Source: Serratia rubidaea
GTDB taxonomy: Bacteria > Pseudomonadota > Gammaproteobacteria > Enterobacterales > Enterobacteriaceae
Assembly: GCA_901472405.1 (NCBI GenBank)
Contig: LR590463.1
Coordinates: 4,216,001-4,280,000, forward strand
Reading direction: 5' to 3'
DNA: 64,000 bases
Each line of letters starts with the position of its first letter. The first letter of the stretch is position 1. The translations under genes and the position numbers were made by a program. This document shows, piece by piece, positions 54,051-62,820 of this stretch. A model generated the notes under the pieces. The model did no database searches. It was given only the letters and a program-made list of their open reading frames with translations, and was not told the DNA's origin.

Positions 54051-54663
54051 CCTGTTCTCCTCTCCCCGGCAGGGTGCGGCAACGCTGCACCATGGCGATA
54101 ATCACCTGAAACAGCTCATCCTTGGCCTGCCGTTCGCTCACAACGCCGTTCACCACGGCATAAGACAGCCCCTCCGCCGCGCCGAGCATCCCCCGCAGCG
54201 CCGCGTCGTGCAGCGGCTGGCCGCCGCAGAACGGGGCGAACAGCGCGCGGCATTTTTCCGTAAAGCCGACGGCGTATTCCTGCCGGATCTGCTCCAGCTC
54301 TGGCGTGCCGGTCAACGCCGCCATGACGCTGGGCATCTCGCGTCCCTGCTGCAGCACGCACTCAATGTAGGACGCAGCGATCACCGCCGCCCGCGCCTCC
54401 AGCGTCGGCGCCGCGCGGCGGATATTCTCATCCATCAGCGCGGTCTGACGGCGGTCAAACTCTTTGTACAGTATGGCGAATAAACCGGAACGGTTGGAAA
54501 AATGGTCGTAGACCACCGGCTTGGTGACGCCGGCCTGCAGCGCCAGATGGCCGAGGGTCAGCGCTTGTGTACCTTCTTCCCGAATAATCCGCCATGCCGC
54601 GTCTATCAGCTGGGCGTGACGCGCTTCCCGCGATAAACGCCGGCGTGCAGGCGCTGCAGCCAT
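54043..54663 (-). CDS. TetR-family repressor
   Basis: 206 residues. The N-terminal helix-turn-helix (ARHAQLIDAAWRIIREEGTQALTLGHLALQAGVTKPVVYDHFSNRSGLFAILYKEF) is standard; the C-terminal ligand domain is divergent as usual. It is divergent from the oxidoreductase at 54779, with a perfect palindrome between the two genes at 54701-54725, its probable operator. Confidence 0.9.
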   Translation of the reverse strand: MAAAPARRRLSREARHAQLIDAAWRIIREEGTQALTLGHLALQAGVTKPVVYDHFSNRSGLFAILYKEFDRRQTALMDENIRRAAPTLEARAAVIAASYIECVLQQGREMPSVMAALTGTPELEQIRQEYAVGFTEKCRALFAPFCGGQPLHDAALRGMLGAAEGLSYAVVNGVVSERQAKDELFQVIIAMVQRCRTLPGRGEQDE

Positions 54664-54700
54664 ACGGTGACTCCTGTTGTCGACGGCACTATATACTAAA

Positions 54701-54725
54701 GGTAACTTACCATTGGTAGGTTACC
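54701..54725. promoter_or_regulatory. Operator palindrome between tetR and the oxidoreductase gene
   Basis: GGTAAC-T-TACC (54701-54711) and GGTA-G-GTTACC (54715-54725) are inverted halves around ATT, a near-perfect 25-base dyad, as expected for TetR dimers. It lies 38 bases before the repressor start and 54 bases before the oxidoreductase start. Confidence 0.85.
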
Positions 54726-54778
54726 GTGAAGCCTCAACACTACGTCCGTTCCCGTTTAATGGCAACAGGAGTCTCCCC

Positions 54779-55370
54779 ATGCATGCACTGATCGTGGTCT
54801 CTCATCCTCTGCAGCACTCCCTGACGCACGGCAGCGCCGCCGCCATCGCCCAGGGCATCGCCGCGGCCGATCCGGCGCACAGCGTTGAAATCGCCGACCT
54901 GACGCAGGAAGGCTTCGACCCGACGTTTTCCGCCGCAGATATGGCGGCGTTTCAGCAAACCGGCGCCGTGCCGCCCGACGTGCTCGCCGAGCAGGCGCGC
55001 ATCGACCGCGCCGATGCGCTGGTGCTGGTGTTCCCCGTTTATTGGTGGTCCATGCCGGGCCTGTTGAAAGGCTGGATCGATCGGGTGTTTACCAACGGCT
55101 GGGCCTATGACGACACCTCCGGCGAGCGCGTGGTGAAAAAACTGACCCACCTGCCGGTGCATCTGGTGGCGCTGGGGGCGGTTAATCAGCAGACCTTCGT
55201 CAAACGCGGCTACGCCGACGCCTTTAACCACCCAGATCGGGCACGGTATTTTCGATTATTGCGGCGCGCCGCTGCGGAGTTGCGAAGTGCTGCTGATGCC
55301 GGAGATGGGCAGCCCTGAGGGCTGCCTGGAGAAGGCGCACGCGATCGGTCGCGCCATTTTCCGCGAATAA
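54779..55370 (+). CDS. NAD(P)H:quinone oxidoreductase, flavodoxin-like fold (frame change near 55234)
   Basis: About 196 residues after joining. ALIVVSHPLQHSLTHGSAAAIA binds the flavin phosphate; LVLVFPVYWWSMPGLLKGWIDRVFTNGWAYD is the family's second signature (WWSMP). The first frame runs off after ADAFN; removing one C from the ACCACCC near 55230-55234 restores QIGHGIFDYCGAPLRSCEVLLMPEMGSPEG to a stop at 55370. AGGAG precedes the ATG. Two-electron reduction of quinones or drugs is the likely role, under control of the divergent TetR protein. Confidence 0.85.
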
Positions 55371-55412
55371 AGCCTTCAACCCGCCGGCGCGTCACGGCGC
55401 GCCGGCGGTGAC

Positions 55413-55718
55413 TCAGACGTTTTCCATAAAACGCGCCAGCCGCTGCCGCAGCTGCCGGTTCTCCCCGCGCAGCTGTTCGACCTCATCCAGCAGCGTCAGC
55501 GCCACCGCGATGCCCGGCCAATCCAGCGCCAGCTCGCGGTGCAGCCGCTGCGCACGGTGGAACGCCGCCAGCGCGCCATCGTCAAACAGCCACTCATCGC
55601 CGGCCGGCCGGCAAGGCTCGATCACCCCCAGCCCGACGATTTCAACCAGTTCATCCTGCGAGACGCCGGCGTGCAGACAAAACTCCGTCACCGTAAAGGT
55701 GATATTGATATTGGCCAT
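55413..55718 (-). CDS. cbpM: CbpM, modulator of the co-chaperone CbpA
   Basis: 101 residues, the usual length, with the MerR-like start ([30 protein letters not shown]) and a C-terminal coiled coil ([23 protein letters not shown]). CbpM binds the J domain of CbpA and blocks its DnaK and DNA activities. It follows cbpA by one base. Confidence 0.93.
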   Translation of the reverse strand: MANINITFTVTEFCLHAGVSQDELVEIVGLGVIEPCRPAGDEWLFDDGALAAFHRAQRLHRELALDWPGIAVALTLLDEVEQLRGENRQLRQRLARFMENV

Positions 55719-55719
55719 A

Positions 55720-56640
55720 TTACTTACTCCACTCTTTACGCGGGTCGAAATCCGACTGCGCTTCCGCCAGCTGCTGCCACAGCGCCGCGCTCCGTTCGTC
55801 CGGCTTCGGCGGCATCACCACTTTCACCACCGCATACAGGTCGCCGCCGGCCTTCTGCCCCTTGCCCGGCAGCCCTTTGCCTTTTATACGCAGCCGCTGG
55901 CCGCTCTGCGTGCCGGCGGGAACGGTCAGCAAAATCTGCTGCTGGACGGTCGGCACGGGCACTTTGGCCCCCAGCGCCGCTTCCCACGGCGACAGCGGCA
56001 GGACGACCTCCAGATTATCGCCGACGATATCAAACCGCGGATGCGGCGCGATGCGGACGATCAGATAGAGATCGCCGTTGGCGCCGCCGTCGATCCCCGG
56101 CGATCCCTGCCCTTTCAGGCGGATGCGCTCCCTTCTCTGACCCCGGCCGGTATTTTCACGTTGAGCGTTTTCGGGATTTCCTGCTCTACCAGGCCAAACA
56201 CGTTATATACCGGCACGTGATAGCTGATGGTGCGCGTCTGCTCGGCAAAAATGTCCTCCAGGAACACCGCCACTTCAATCTCCAGGTTCTGCCCGCGCCA
56301 TGGCATGGTGCTGACGCTGTTGGCGCGCCCGCGCCGTTCGCCGAACATGGAAGAGAAGATGTCGAAAAGTCTTCGGCGTTGTAACTGTCGTTGTGCTGCG
56401 CTGCCGGCCAAAGTGCGGATCGTTGCGGTGCAGACGCAGCTGGTCGTATTCGCGCGGCTCTCGTCATCCTTCAGCACCTCATAGGCTTCGGGCGACTTCC
56501 TTAAACTTTGCCTCGGCGTCCGGCTCTTTGCTGACGTCAGGATGGTATTTACGCGCCAGGCGGCGGTAGGCGGTTTTTATCGCCTTGAGGTCATCTTCGG
56601 GCTTAACGCCTAAAATGGTGTAATAGTCCTTAAATTCCAT
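55720..56640 (-). pseudogene. cbpA: CbpA, DnaJ-type co-chaperone/curved-DNA-binding protein, at least four frame changes
   Basis: The start at 56640 reads [21 protein letters not shown] and the J domain with HPD ([12 protein letters not shown]). The frame breaks at a GGG run (56490-56492), again near 56450 and 56360, and near 56125. The pieces [43 protein letters not shown] and [36 protein letters not shown] are all recognisable CbpA, ending ...[10 protein letters not shown] at 55720. About 305 residues would be restored, the normal length. cbpM directly downstream is intact. Either many indel errors or a dead gene. Confidence 0.8.
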
Positions 56641-56697
56641 AGCGTTATCATCTCATTGCGGTCTTGTATCGGAAAAGGTGGCGGCGGCCGCGGGATC

Positions 56698-57267
56698 TCA
56701 GCCGACGCGGACGCGTCGCGTCACCATAAACAGGCCAAAGGCGCTGAACAGCATTTCAATCCCGACAATGGTGGTCACCAGGATCACCGAGGTTGCCGCA
56801 TCGGCGCTGAGCAGCATCCAGGCGATCGCCAGATCCAGCACGCCAATCACATAATGGATCCAACTGCCCGGAATCGCGCGCAGCTGATAACCGGCCAGCA
56901 GGCGGAAGACGCCCCCCAGCGCAAACAGCGCCGCCAGATAAACCGCCATGGTAAAAATACCGACGGCGGGGCGGGTGACAAACATATAGCCGATAATCAG
57001 ATAGGCGATGCCCAATAGAATACCGCCGATCATCGGCCAGGTATTTTGCGCTCGGTTAACGATCATGCCGACAATCATCCCGATCCCGCTCAGCAGCAAA
57101 AAAATCCCCATCACCGCGCTGAGCGCCGCGCCGGATGCGAAAGGACTGAACAGACAGAACAGCCCCGCCACCAGCAACAGCAACGCGAGCACCTGCAGCA
57201 GCCTGCGCTGCTTTTTCACCAGCTGCGGATCGAGCGCGGGTAAATGACTATTTCCTATATTCAACAT
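56698..57267 (-). CDS. hdeD: HdeD-family membrane protein (DUF308)
   Basis: 189 residues with six membrane segments in three similar pairs (LLLLVAGLFCLFSPFASGAALSAVMGIFLLLSGIGMIVGM ...). HdeD proteins are linked to acid resistance at high cell density in E. coli. A single gene here, 57 bases upstream of the cbpA start. AAAGGAGTCG precedes the ATG. Confidence 0.85.
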   Translation of the reverse strand: MLNIGNSHLPALDPQLVKKQRRLLQVLALLLLVAGLFCLFSPFASGAALSAVMGIFLLLSGIGMIVGMIVNRAQNTWPMIGGILLGIAYLIIGYMFVTRPAVGIFTMAVYLAALFALGGVFRLLAGYQLRAIPGSWIHYVIGVLDLAIAWMLLSADAATSVILVTTIVGIEMLFSAFGLFMVTRRVRVG

Positions 57268-57840
57268 ATGCGACTCCTTTTTATCGACGAGGTTTCCAGC
57301 TAACCCCTGAAATTATAGTCGGATAACACCGCTCGTGATGGACGATCCGCGGGATTGACGCGTGGCGCCGTCGCCAGGGAGAGGCCGCCTGGCGAAAAGC
57401 CTCTTTTTCACTTAAAAAAATACCGAATAAATGCAAGAAAAAACCAATTTAACAGCGTAAACAACAACAAATTAAATAACTGTAAAAAATAAAACACATG
57501 GATATTTCTGACAAATGACAGGCAGTTTACCGTTAAAAGTGCAGGTTATTGACAGCGCTGTTTTCTTAGTATTATTCTCTGCGCAGAAAACTAGCAGAAC
57601 ACACTGAAATAAAACAAAAAATCAGCATCACCACCGTCATTAAAGGTGATGAATGCATTGCTGGAATTTTATTTGTTATATTTATAGCTTTATCTGACAA
57701 ACAATTAACAATGTTATTATTACGCGTTTATTTCCGCATAAACTCCATGGCAAAACATTTATGCCAGGGCGCGTACTTTCTCTATTTATCTCATTCGAAT
57801 GACTATCTTCGGTGATTACTTAAATCTATGCAGGGACTGC
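57268..57840. other. AT-rich intergenic region upstream of the type I export genes
   Basis: No gene is supported. It holds the promoters of hdeD (left) and probably of the export operon (right), and one hairpin, CATCACC/GGTGATG (about 57626-57652). I looked for a short gene with a double-glycine leader, as the substrate of the C39 transporter, and found none. Confidence 0.5.
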
Positions 57841-59195
57841 ATGATTAACATGGGCTACGATATGCATTTAATCAAAGGATTGATCCCCCTTAAACCGCTG
57901 TTACTGGCTGCCGTTCTATTCCCCTGCGCGTTAACGCCACCACCCTGGCTGGGAGGCGATCCGCAACGCCGGCGCCGTCAACCCGGAACTGCAGGCGGCG
58001 ATGTACCGCCAGCTGGCGGGAAGTGAAAAGAGCAGCCAGGGCCTGGCCGGCCTGCTGCCGACCATTCAGCTGAGCGGCGGTTACAACCAGCAGGATCAGC
58101 CGAAGGCGACCTACGCCGCCAAAGTAACGCGCCATAATTACGCCATCTCGCTCAACCAGCCGCTGTTCGATCTGTCCAAATATGCCGACTATCTGCGCGG
58201 CAGGGCGATAGCCGACAGCGCCGATATCGACCTGCTGCGGGCGCAGGAGACGCTGGCCTATGACGTCGCCGAAGCCTATGCCGGCGTGCTGTACCAGAAT
58301 GAGGTGCACCAGGCCGCGCGGGCGGCCACGCAGGTTTACGAAAACGAGCTGCAGCAAACCACGCTGGCGATCTCGCTGGGCAACGCCACCCGCGTCGACG
58401 TCGATGAAGCGCAGGCCAACCGCGATCTGTTCCGCGCCAAAGAGATCGAGGCGCACAATAATCTGAGCGCCGCGCCACCAAATACCGCCGGCTGACCGGC
58501 CTGGAGCACGACGCCATCGCGCCAATCAGCGCCGCCTGCCTGCTGCAGGGCGCACAGACGGGGAAAGAGCAGGATCTCTACCAGCGCGCACTGGCCCACA
58601 ACAGCCAGATCCGCAGCGCGCGCGCCCAGTGGGAAATCGCCAAAACCGCGTCTATCAGGCGCACAGCGCCCATCTGCCGACGGTCAACTTCCAGGCCTCG
58701 TACGGCACCAACTGGAGCCGGGCCGAAGACAGCAACCTGCTTGACGAAATGTTCGGCACAACCTCAAAAAGCACCAACACCCACCTCGGCGTCTCCGTCT
58801 CGGTACCGATTTTCAGCGGCGGCCAGCAGATGTCGCAGTCGCGCGAGGCGGTCTATACCCGCGAACAGATGCGCTACAGCCTGATCGACGCCCAGCAGAA
58901 GGTGAAGGAAGAGCTGCACAACGCCCTGCTGAACATGACCAACAGCCGCTCGCTGGTCACCTCGACCCAGCAGATGATCCGCTCGGAACAGAACAAAATC
59001 CGCTCCACCGCCACCGGCAAGAAGCTGGGGCTGCGCACCAAAATGGATGAGCTGAACGCCTACCAAAGTTACTACGAAGCGGTAAAAAACAACGCCGAAG
59101 CGCGCTACAAGCTGCTGATGGCCAAAGTTTCCCAGGCCAGGGCAACCGGCGATCTCGGCCATAACGCCATCGCGCAGATTAGCTGCTCGCAATAA
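57841..59195 (+). pseudogene. TolC-family outer-membrane channel of a type I exporter, several frame changes
   Basis: The start at 57841 (AGGGA upstream) gives a signal-like segment (LKPLLLAAVLFPCA). The frame then changes near 57925-57955, near 58480 and near 58645. Joined pieces read as a TolC-type channel of about 450 residues: AIRNAGAVNPELQAAMYRQLAG, NYAISLNQPLFDLSKYADYLRG, TLAISLGNATRVDVDEAQANRDL, VYQAHSAHLPTVNFQASYG, VSVSVPIFSGGQQMSQSREA. It heads an operon with an HlyD-like adaptor and a C39-peptidase ABC transporter. Confidence 0.75.
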
Positions 59196-59214
59196 CTTTT
59201 CGCCAGGATTCAGG

Positions 59215-60483
59215 ATGACACAGTCACTTTTTCGCCAGGAAGCGCTGGATGCCAATAACAACAAGGTCATGGGGACCGTTTCCCTCTATTCGCCGCCGTA
59301 TCGCTGGCTGGTCATCTCCCTGGCGAGCTGTCTGGTGACGCTGATCGTCTTGTTTATCGTCTTCGGCAGCTATACCAAGAAAGAAACCGCAACGGGCAAC
59401 CTGCTGCCCAGTAAAGGCATTTACAACATTACCGCGCCGGTGGCCGGCACCATTACCGACATGCAGGTGGAAAAAGGCAGCGAGGTCGAGCAGAACAGCG
59501 TACTGATGACCATCTCCTCGGAACTGTCCACCGCCATGGGGCAAACCCGCCAGTTCGTGCACGATCAGCTGACGCTGCAAAATGAGCGGCTGCAGTCCGA
59601 GCGGGAAAGCGAACACCGCATGCACGCCGAGACCATGAGCGGCCTGAAAAAGCAGCTCGGCTCGCTGGAATCGCAGATCGGGCTGTTGAAAAAGCAGCAG
59701 GTCAAGCGTCAGCAGCAGCTGAACCTGGCCAGCAATCAGCTGCACAAGCTGCAGCAGATGCGCAGCCAGGGCTTCGCCTCTAACCAGCAGGTGGATGAAC
59801 AGCAGAACACCGTGCTGGAGGTCGGCGCCCGGCTGCAGGACGCCGACCGGCTGGTGATGGATCTGGAGCAGAAGATTATCGCCCTGCGCCAGCAGCTGCG
59901 GGAGCTGCCGCTCGCCCTCTCCAAGCGGCAGAATGAAATCGACCGCAGCCAGGCGGATGTGGATCGCGCTCTGGCGGAGAACGAGTCGCCACCGCGCCGT
60001 CTACATCAAGGCGACGGAAACCGGCACCATCGGCGCCACGCTGGTCAAGCAGGGTCAGGTGGTCGCCAGCGGCCAGCCGCTGCTCTACATTCTGCCGCAG
60101 GGCAGCCGGCTGCAGGCCAGAATTATGGTCAGCAGCCGCGCCATCGGCTTTATCAATCCGGGGCAACAGGTGATGTTGCGCTATGAAGCCTACCCCTATC
60201 AAAAATTCGGCGTCCAGCGCGGGCGGGTGGTCGAGGTGTCGACCGCTGCGCCTCTCTCCGCAGGAGGTGATGGCCATCACCGGCGACCCAAACGTGCATG
60301 AGCGGCTGTATCAGGTGGGGTCGAACTCGACAAGCAATCCATCAACCTGTACGGCAAGGACGTTGCGCTGCGCTCGGGCATCAAGCTGAGGCGGATTTTT
60401 TGATTGAGAAGCGACGGATCATCGAGTGGGTATTTGAGCCTCTCTACGCTTTGGCCACCGCTTGTAATCACTGCGCTTGTTAA
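59215..60483 (+). pseudogene. HlyD/CvaA-family membrane-fusion protein, three frame changes
   Basis: About 422 residues after joining. One N-terminal membrane segment (WLVISLASCLVTLIVLFIVFGSY), a lipoyl half (GIYNITAPVAGTITDMQVEKGSEV), a long coiled coil (about 100-260), the second lipoyl half (VYIKATETGTIGATLVKQGQVVASG, after a break near 59990), then IGFINPGQQVMLRYEAYPYQKFG, breaks near 60245 and 60320, and the end ADFLIEKRRIIEWVFEPLYAL. It bridges the ABC exporter and the outer-membrane channel. Similar in plan to CvaA of the colicin V exporter. Confidence 0.75.
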
Positions 60484-60503
60484 CAGGGAGTCATATTTTT
60501 CCA

Positions 60504-62639
60504 ATGGAATTCTTAAAGAACCTTCACTTCGGCTTCGGCCGGCGGCTGCCGGTGATCCAGCAGTCGCAGGCGGCCGAATGCGGCCTGGCCTGCGTCGCGA
60601 TGGTGGTCAATTACTATAAATACAACATCGACATGATCAGCCTGCGCCGCCGCTTCTCCACCTCGATGAAAGGCGCCACGCTGGCCGACGTGATGCGCGT
60701 CGCCGGCAGCCTGGGCATGGCGGGCCGCGCGCTGCGCCTGGAGATTGAAGAGCTGAACAAGCTGCGCCGCCCCTGCATTCTGCACTGGAACCTGAACCAC
60801 TTTGTGGTGCTGAAGAAGGTGAAGAAAAACGCCATCGTCATTCACGATCCCGCCAGCGGAGTGCGCGTGGTGTCGATGAAGGAAGTGTCCAACAGCTTCA
60901 CCGGCGTGGCGCTGGAGCTGCTGCCGTCGGCGTCGTTCAAGCCGGCGGTAGAGAAACAGTCGCTGTCGATGTTCCGCCTGATCGGCAGCGTCACCGGCAT
61001 CGGCTCTGCGTTAACCCAGATATTACTGCTGTCCGTGGCGCTGGAGGTGTTCGGCGTGATTACGCCGTTCTACATGCAGTGGGTGATGGACCAGGTGCTG
61101 GTCTCCGACGACCGCGATCTGCTGACGCTGCTGAGTGTCGGCTTTATTTTCGTCTTCCTGTTCCAGAACCTGATCACCGCCCTGCGCTCCTGGGTGATGA
61201 CCTGGTTCTCCAGCCTGCTGAACGTGCAGTGGACCACCAACGTCTGCTCGCACCTGCTGGGGCTGCCGCTGTCGTTTTTCGAGTCGCGCCACGTGGGCGA
61301 TATTATTTCCCGCTTCGGCTCGGTCAGCACCATTCAGGAGACGCTGACGACGCGCTTTATCAGCTCGGTGCTGGACGGCATCATGGCGGTGGTGACGCTC
61401 GGCGTGCTGTTCACCTATAACAGGATGCTCGCTGCGGTGGTGGTGCTGCAGTTTCTGCTGTATGCCGCCATCCGCTGGATCGCCTATCGCCCGTTTCGCA
61501 ACGCCAACGAAGACCACATCATCACCGCCGCCAAGGCGCAGTCGATTCTGCTGGAGTCGGTGCGCGGCGCCAAAACCCTGAAGCTGAATAACCGCCAGGA
61601 TATCCGCGTCAGCAGCTACGCCAACGCGCTGGTGGAAACCACCAACAAAAACATCGTCGTGCAGCGCCTGAGCATCAGCTTCAGCACCATCCACGGCATT
61701 ATCGCCGGCATCGGGCGTATCGCGCTGGTGTGGCTGGCCGCGCTGCAGGTGCTGGACGGCAACTTCTCCGCCGGCATGCTGATCGGCTTTATGTCGTTCG
61801 CCGACCAGTTTATCTCACGCGGCTCCGGCCTGGTGGACGCCTGGATCGATTTCCGCATGCTGCGGCTGCACGGTGAGCGTCTGGCGGATATCGTCCTGAC
61901 CGAACAGGAAAAAGACGGCCGCCACGATGCGGAAACCGCGGGCAGTATCGCGCGTACCTCGCCGACCATCACGCTGGACAACGTATCGTTCCGCTATGCC
62001 GAGACCGAGCCGATGATTCTGGACAGCTGCTCGTTCGAAATTAAGTCCGGGGAGTCCGTGGCGCTGATCGGGCCGTCCGGTCAGGGCAAAACCACGCTGG
62101 CCAAGCTGCTGCTGGGGTTGCTGACGCCGGAGTCCGGGCGCATTCTGATCGACGGCGTCGATATTCAGGACGTCGGGCTGTACCAATACCGCGAACGCAT
62201 CGGCTGTGTGATGCAGGATGACATCCTGTTCGCCGGCTCTATCGCCGATAATATCTGCTTCTTCAGCCAGGAAGCCGATCAGGAACGCATCGAGCAGGCG
62301 GCTAAAATCGCGCAGATCCATGATGACATTATGAAAATGCCGATGGCCTATCAGAGCCTGGTGGGCGATATGGGCTCATCGCTGTCCGGCGGGCAGAACC
62401 AGCGCGTGCTGCTGGCGCGCGCGCTGTACCGCAATCCGTCGATCCTGGTGCTGGATGAAGCCTCCAGCCACCTGGACGTGGAAAAAGAGATGCTGATTAA
62501 CGACGCCATCCGCAATATGTCGGTCACCCGCATCATCATCGCCCACCGTCCGGAGACCATCCGCAGCGCCGAGCGCATCGTGATGCTGTCCGGCGGCAAG
62601 GCGCAGCCGGTCAACCCGGAGACGCTGGCGCCGTTTTAA
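60504..62639 (+). CDS. C39-peptidase ABC transporter (CvaB-like bacteriocin/peptide exporter)
   Basis: 711 residues from the ATG at 60504. N-terminal peptidase C39 domain with catalytic Cys in QSQAAECGLACVAMV, His in WNLNHFVVLKKV and Asp in IHDPASG; six membrane segments (about 155-440); ATPase domain with Walker A GPSGQGKTTLAK, signature LSGGQNQR, Walker B ILVLDEASSHLD and a final His in IIIAHR. It cuts double-glycine leaders from peptides and exports them. Unlike the two upstream genes it is fully open. No precursor peptide or immunity gene is seen nearby. Confidence 0.92.
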   Translation: MEFLKNLHFGFGRRLPVIQQSQAAECGLACVAMVVNYYKYNIDMISLRRRFSTSMKGATLADVMRVAGSLGMAGRALRLEIEELNKLRRPCILHWNLNHFVVLKKVKKNAIVIHDPASGVRVVSMKEVSNSFTGVALELLPSASFKPAVEKQSLSMFRLIGSVTGIGSALTQILLLSVALEVFGVITPFYMQWVMDQVLVSDDRDLLTLLSVGFIFVFLFQNLITALRSWVMTWFSSLLNVQWTTNVCSHLLGLPLSFFESRHVGDIISRFGSVSTIQETLTTRFISSVLDGIMAVVTLGVLFTYNRMLAAVVVLQFLLYAAIRWIAYRPFRNANEDHIITAAKAQSILLESVRGAKTLKLNNRQDIRVSSYANALVETTNKNIVVQRLSISFSTIHGIIAGIGRIALVWLAALQVLDGNFSAGMLIGFMSFADQFISRGSGLVDAWIDFRMLRLHGERLADIVLTEQEKDGRHDAETAGSIARTSPTITLDNVSFRYAETEPMILDSCSFEIKSGESVALIGPSGQGKTTLAKLLLGLLTPESGRILIDGVDIQDVGLYQYRERIGCVMQDDILFAGSIADNICFFSQEADQERIEQAAKIAQIHDDIMKMPMAYQSLVGDMGSSLSGGQNQRVLLARALYRNPSILVLDEASSHLDVEKEMLINDAIRNMSVTRIIIAHRPETIRSAERIVMLSGGKAQPVNPETLAPF

Positions 62640-62650
62640 CCGCCCTCGGC

Positions 62651-62672
62651 ACGGTGCGCGGCCGCGCACCGT
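62651..62672. terminator. Perfect palindrome, probable terminator of the exporter operon
   Basis: ACGGTGCGCG and CGCGCACCGT are inverted around GC, 11 bases after the transporter stop. There is no T-run, so termination is inferred from position. Confidence 0.5.
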
Positions 62673-62697
62673 CACAGCTCTGTCATAAAAATAACAC
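62669..62697 (+). promoter_or_regulatory. Pho box (PhoB-binding site) upstream of phospholipase C
   Basis: Three 7-base half-sites are spaced by exactly four bases: CCGTCAC (62669-62675), CTGTCAT (62680-62686, consensus) and ATAACAC (62691-62697, weaker). The 11-base period is the PhoB signature. It lies about 125 bases before the phospholipase gene. Confidence 0.7.
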
Positions 62698-62820
62698 TTC
62701 CCTTTATTAATCAGCCGATAAGCTAAACTTATTACCAATAGTCAACGGCGGCGCAGCTGGTGCCGCCAGCCTCAGCCGGCGCTGCCGCCGGCCGTTCACT
62801 TGCAGGGAGCCTACTGACGC

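Noticed and set aside
57268..57840. Small bacteriocin precursor gene for the C39 exporter
   Set aside because: Short ATG frames in this stretch end within a few codons and none shows a double-glycine leader.
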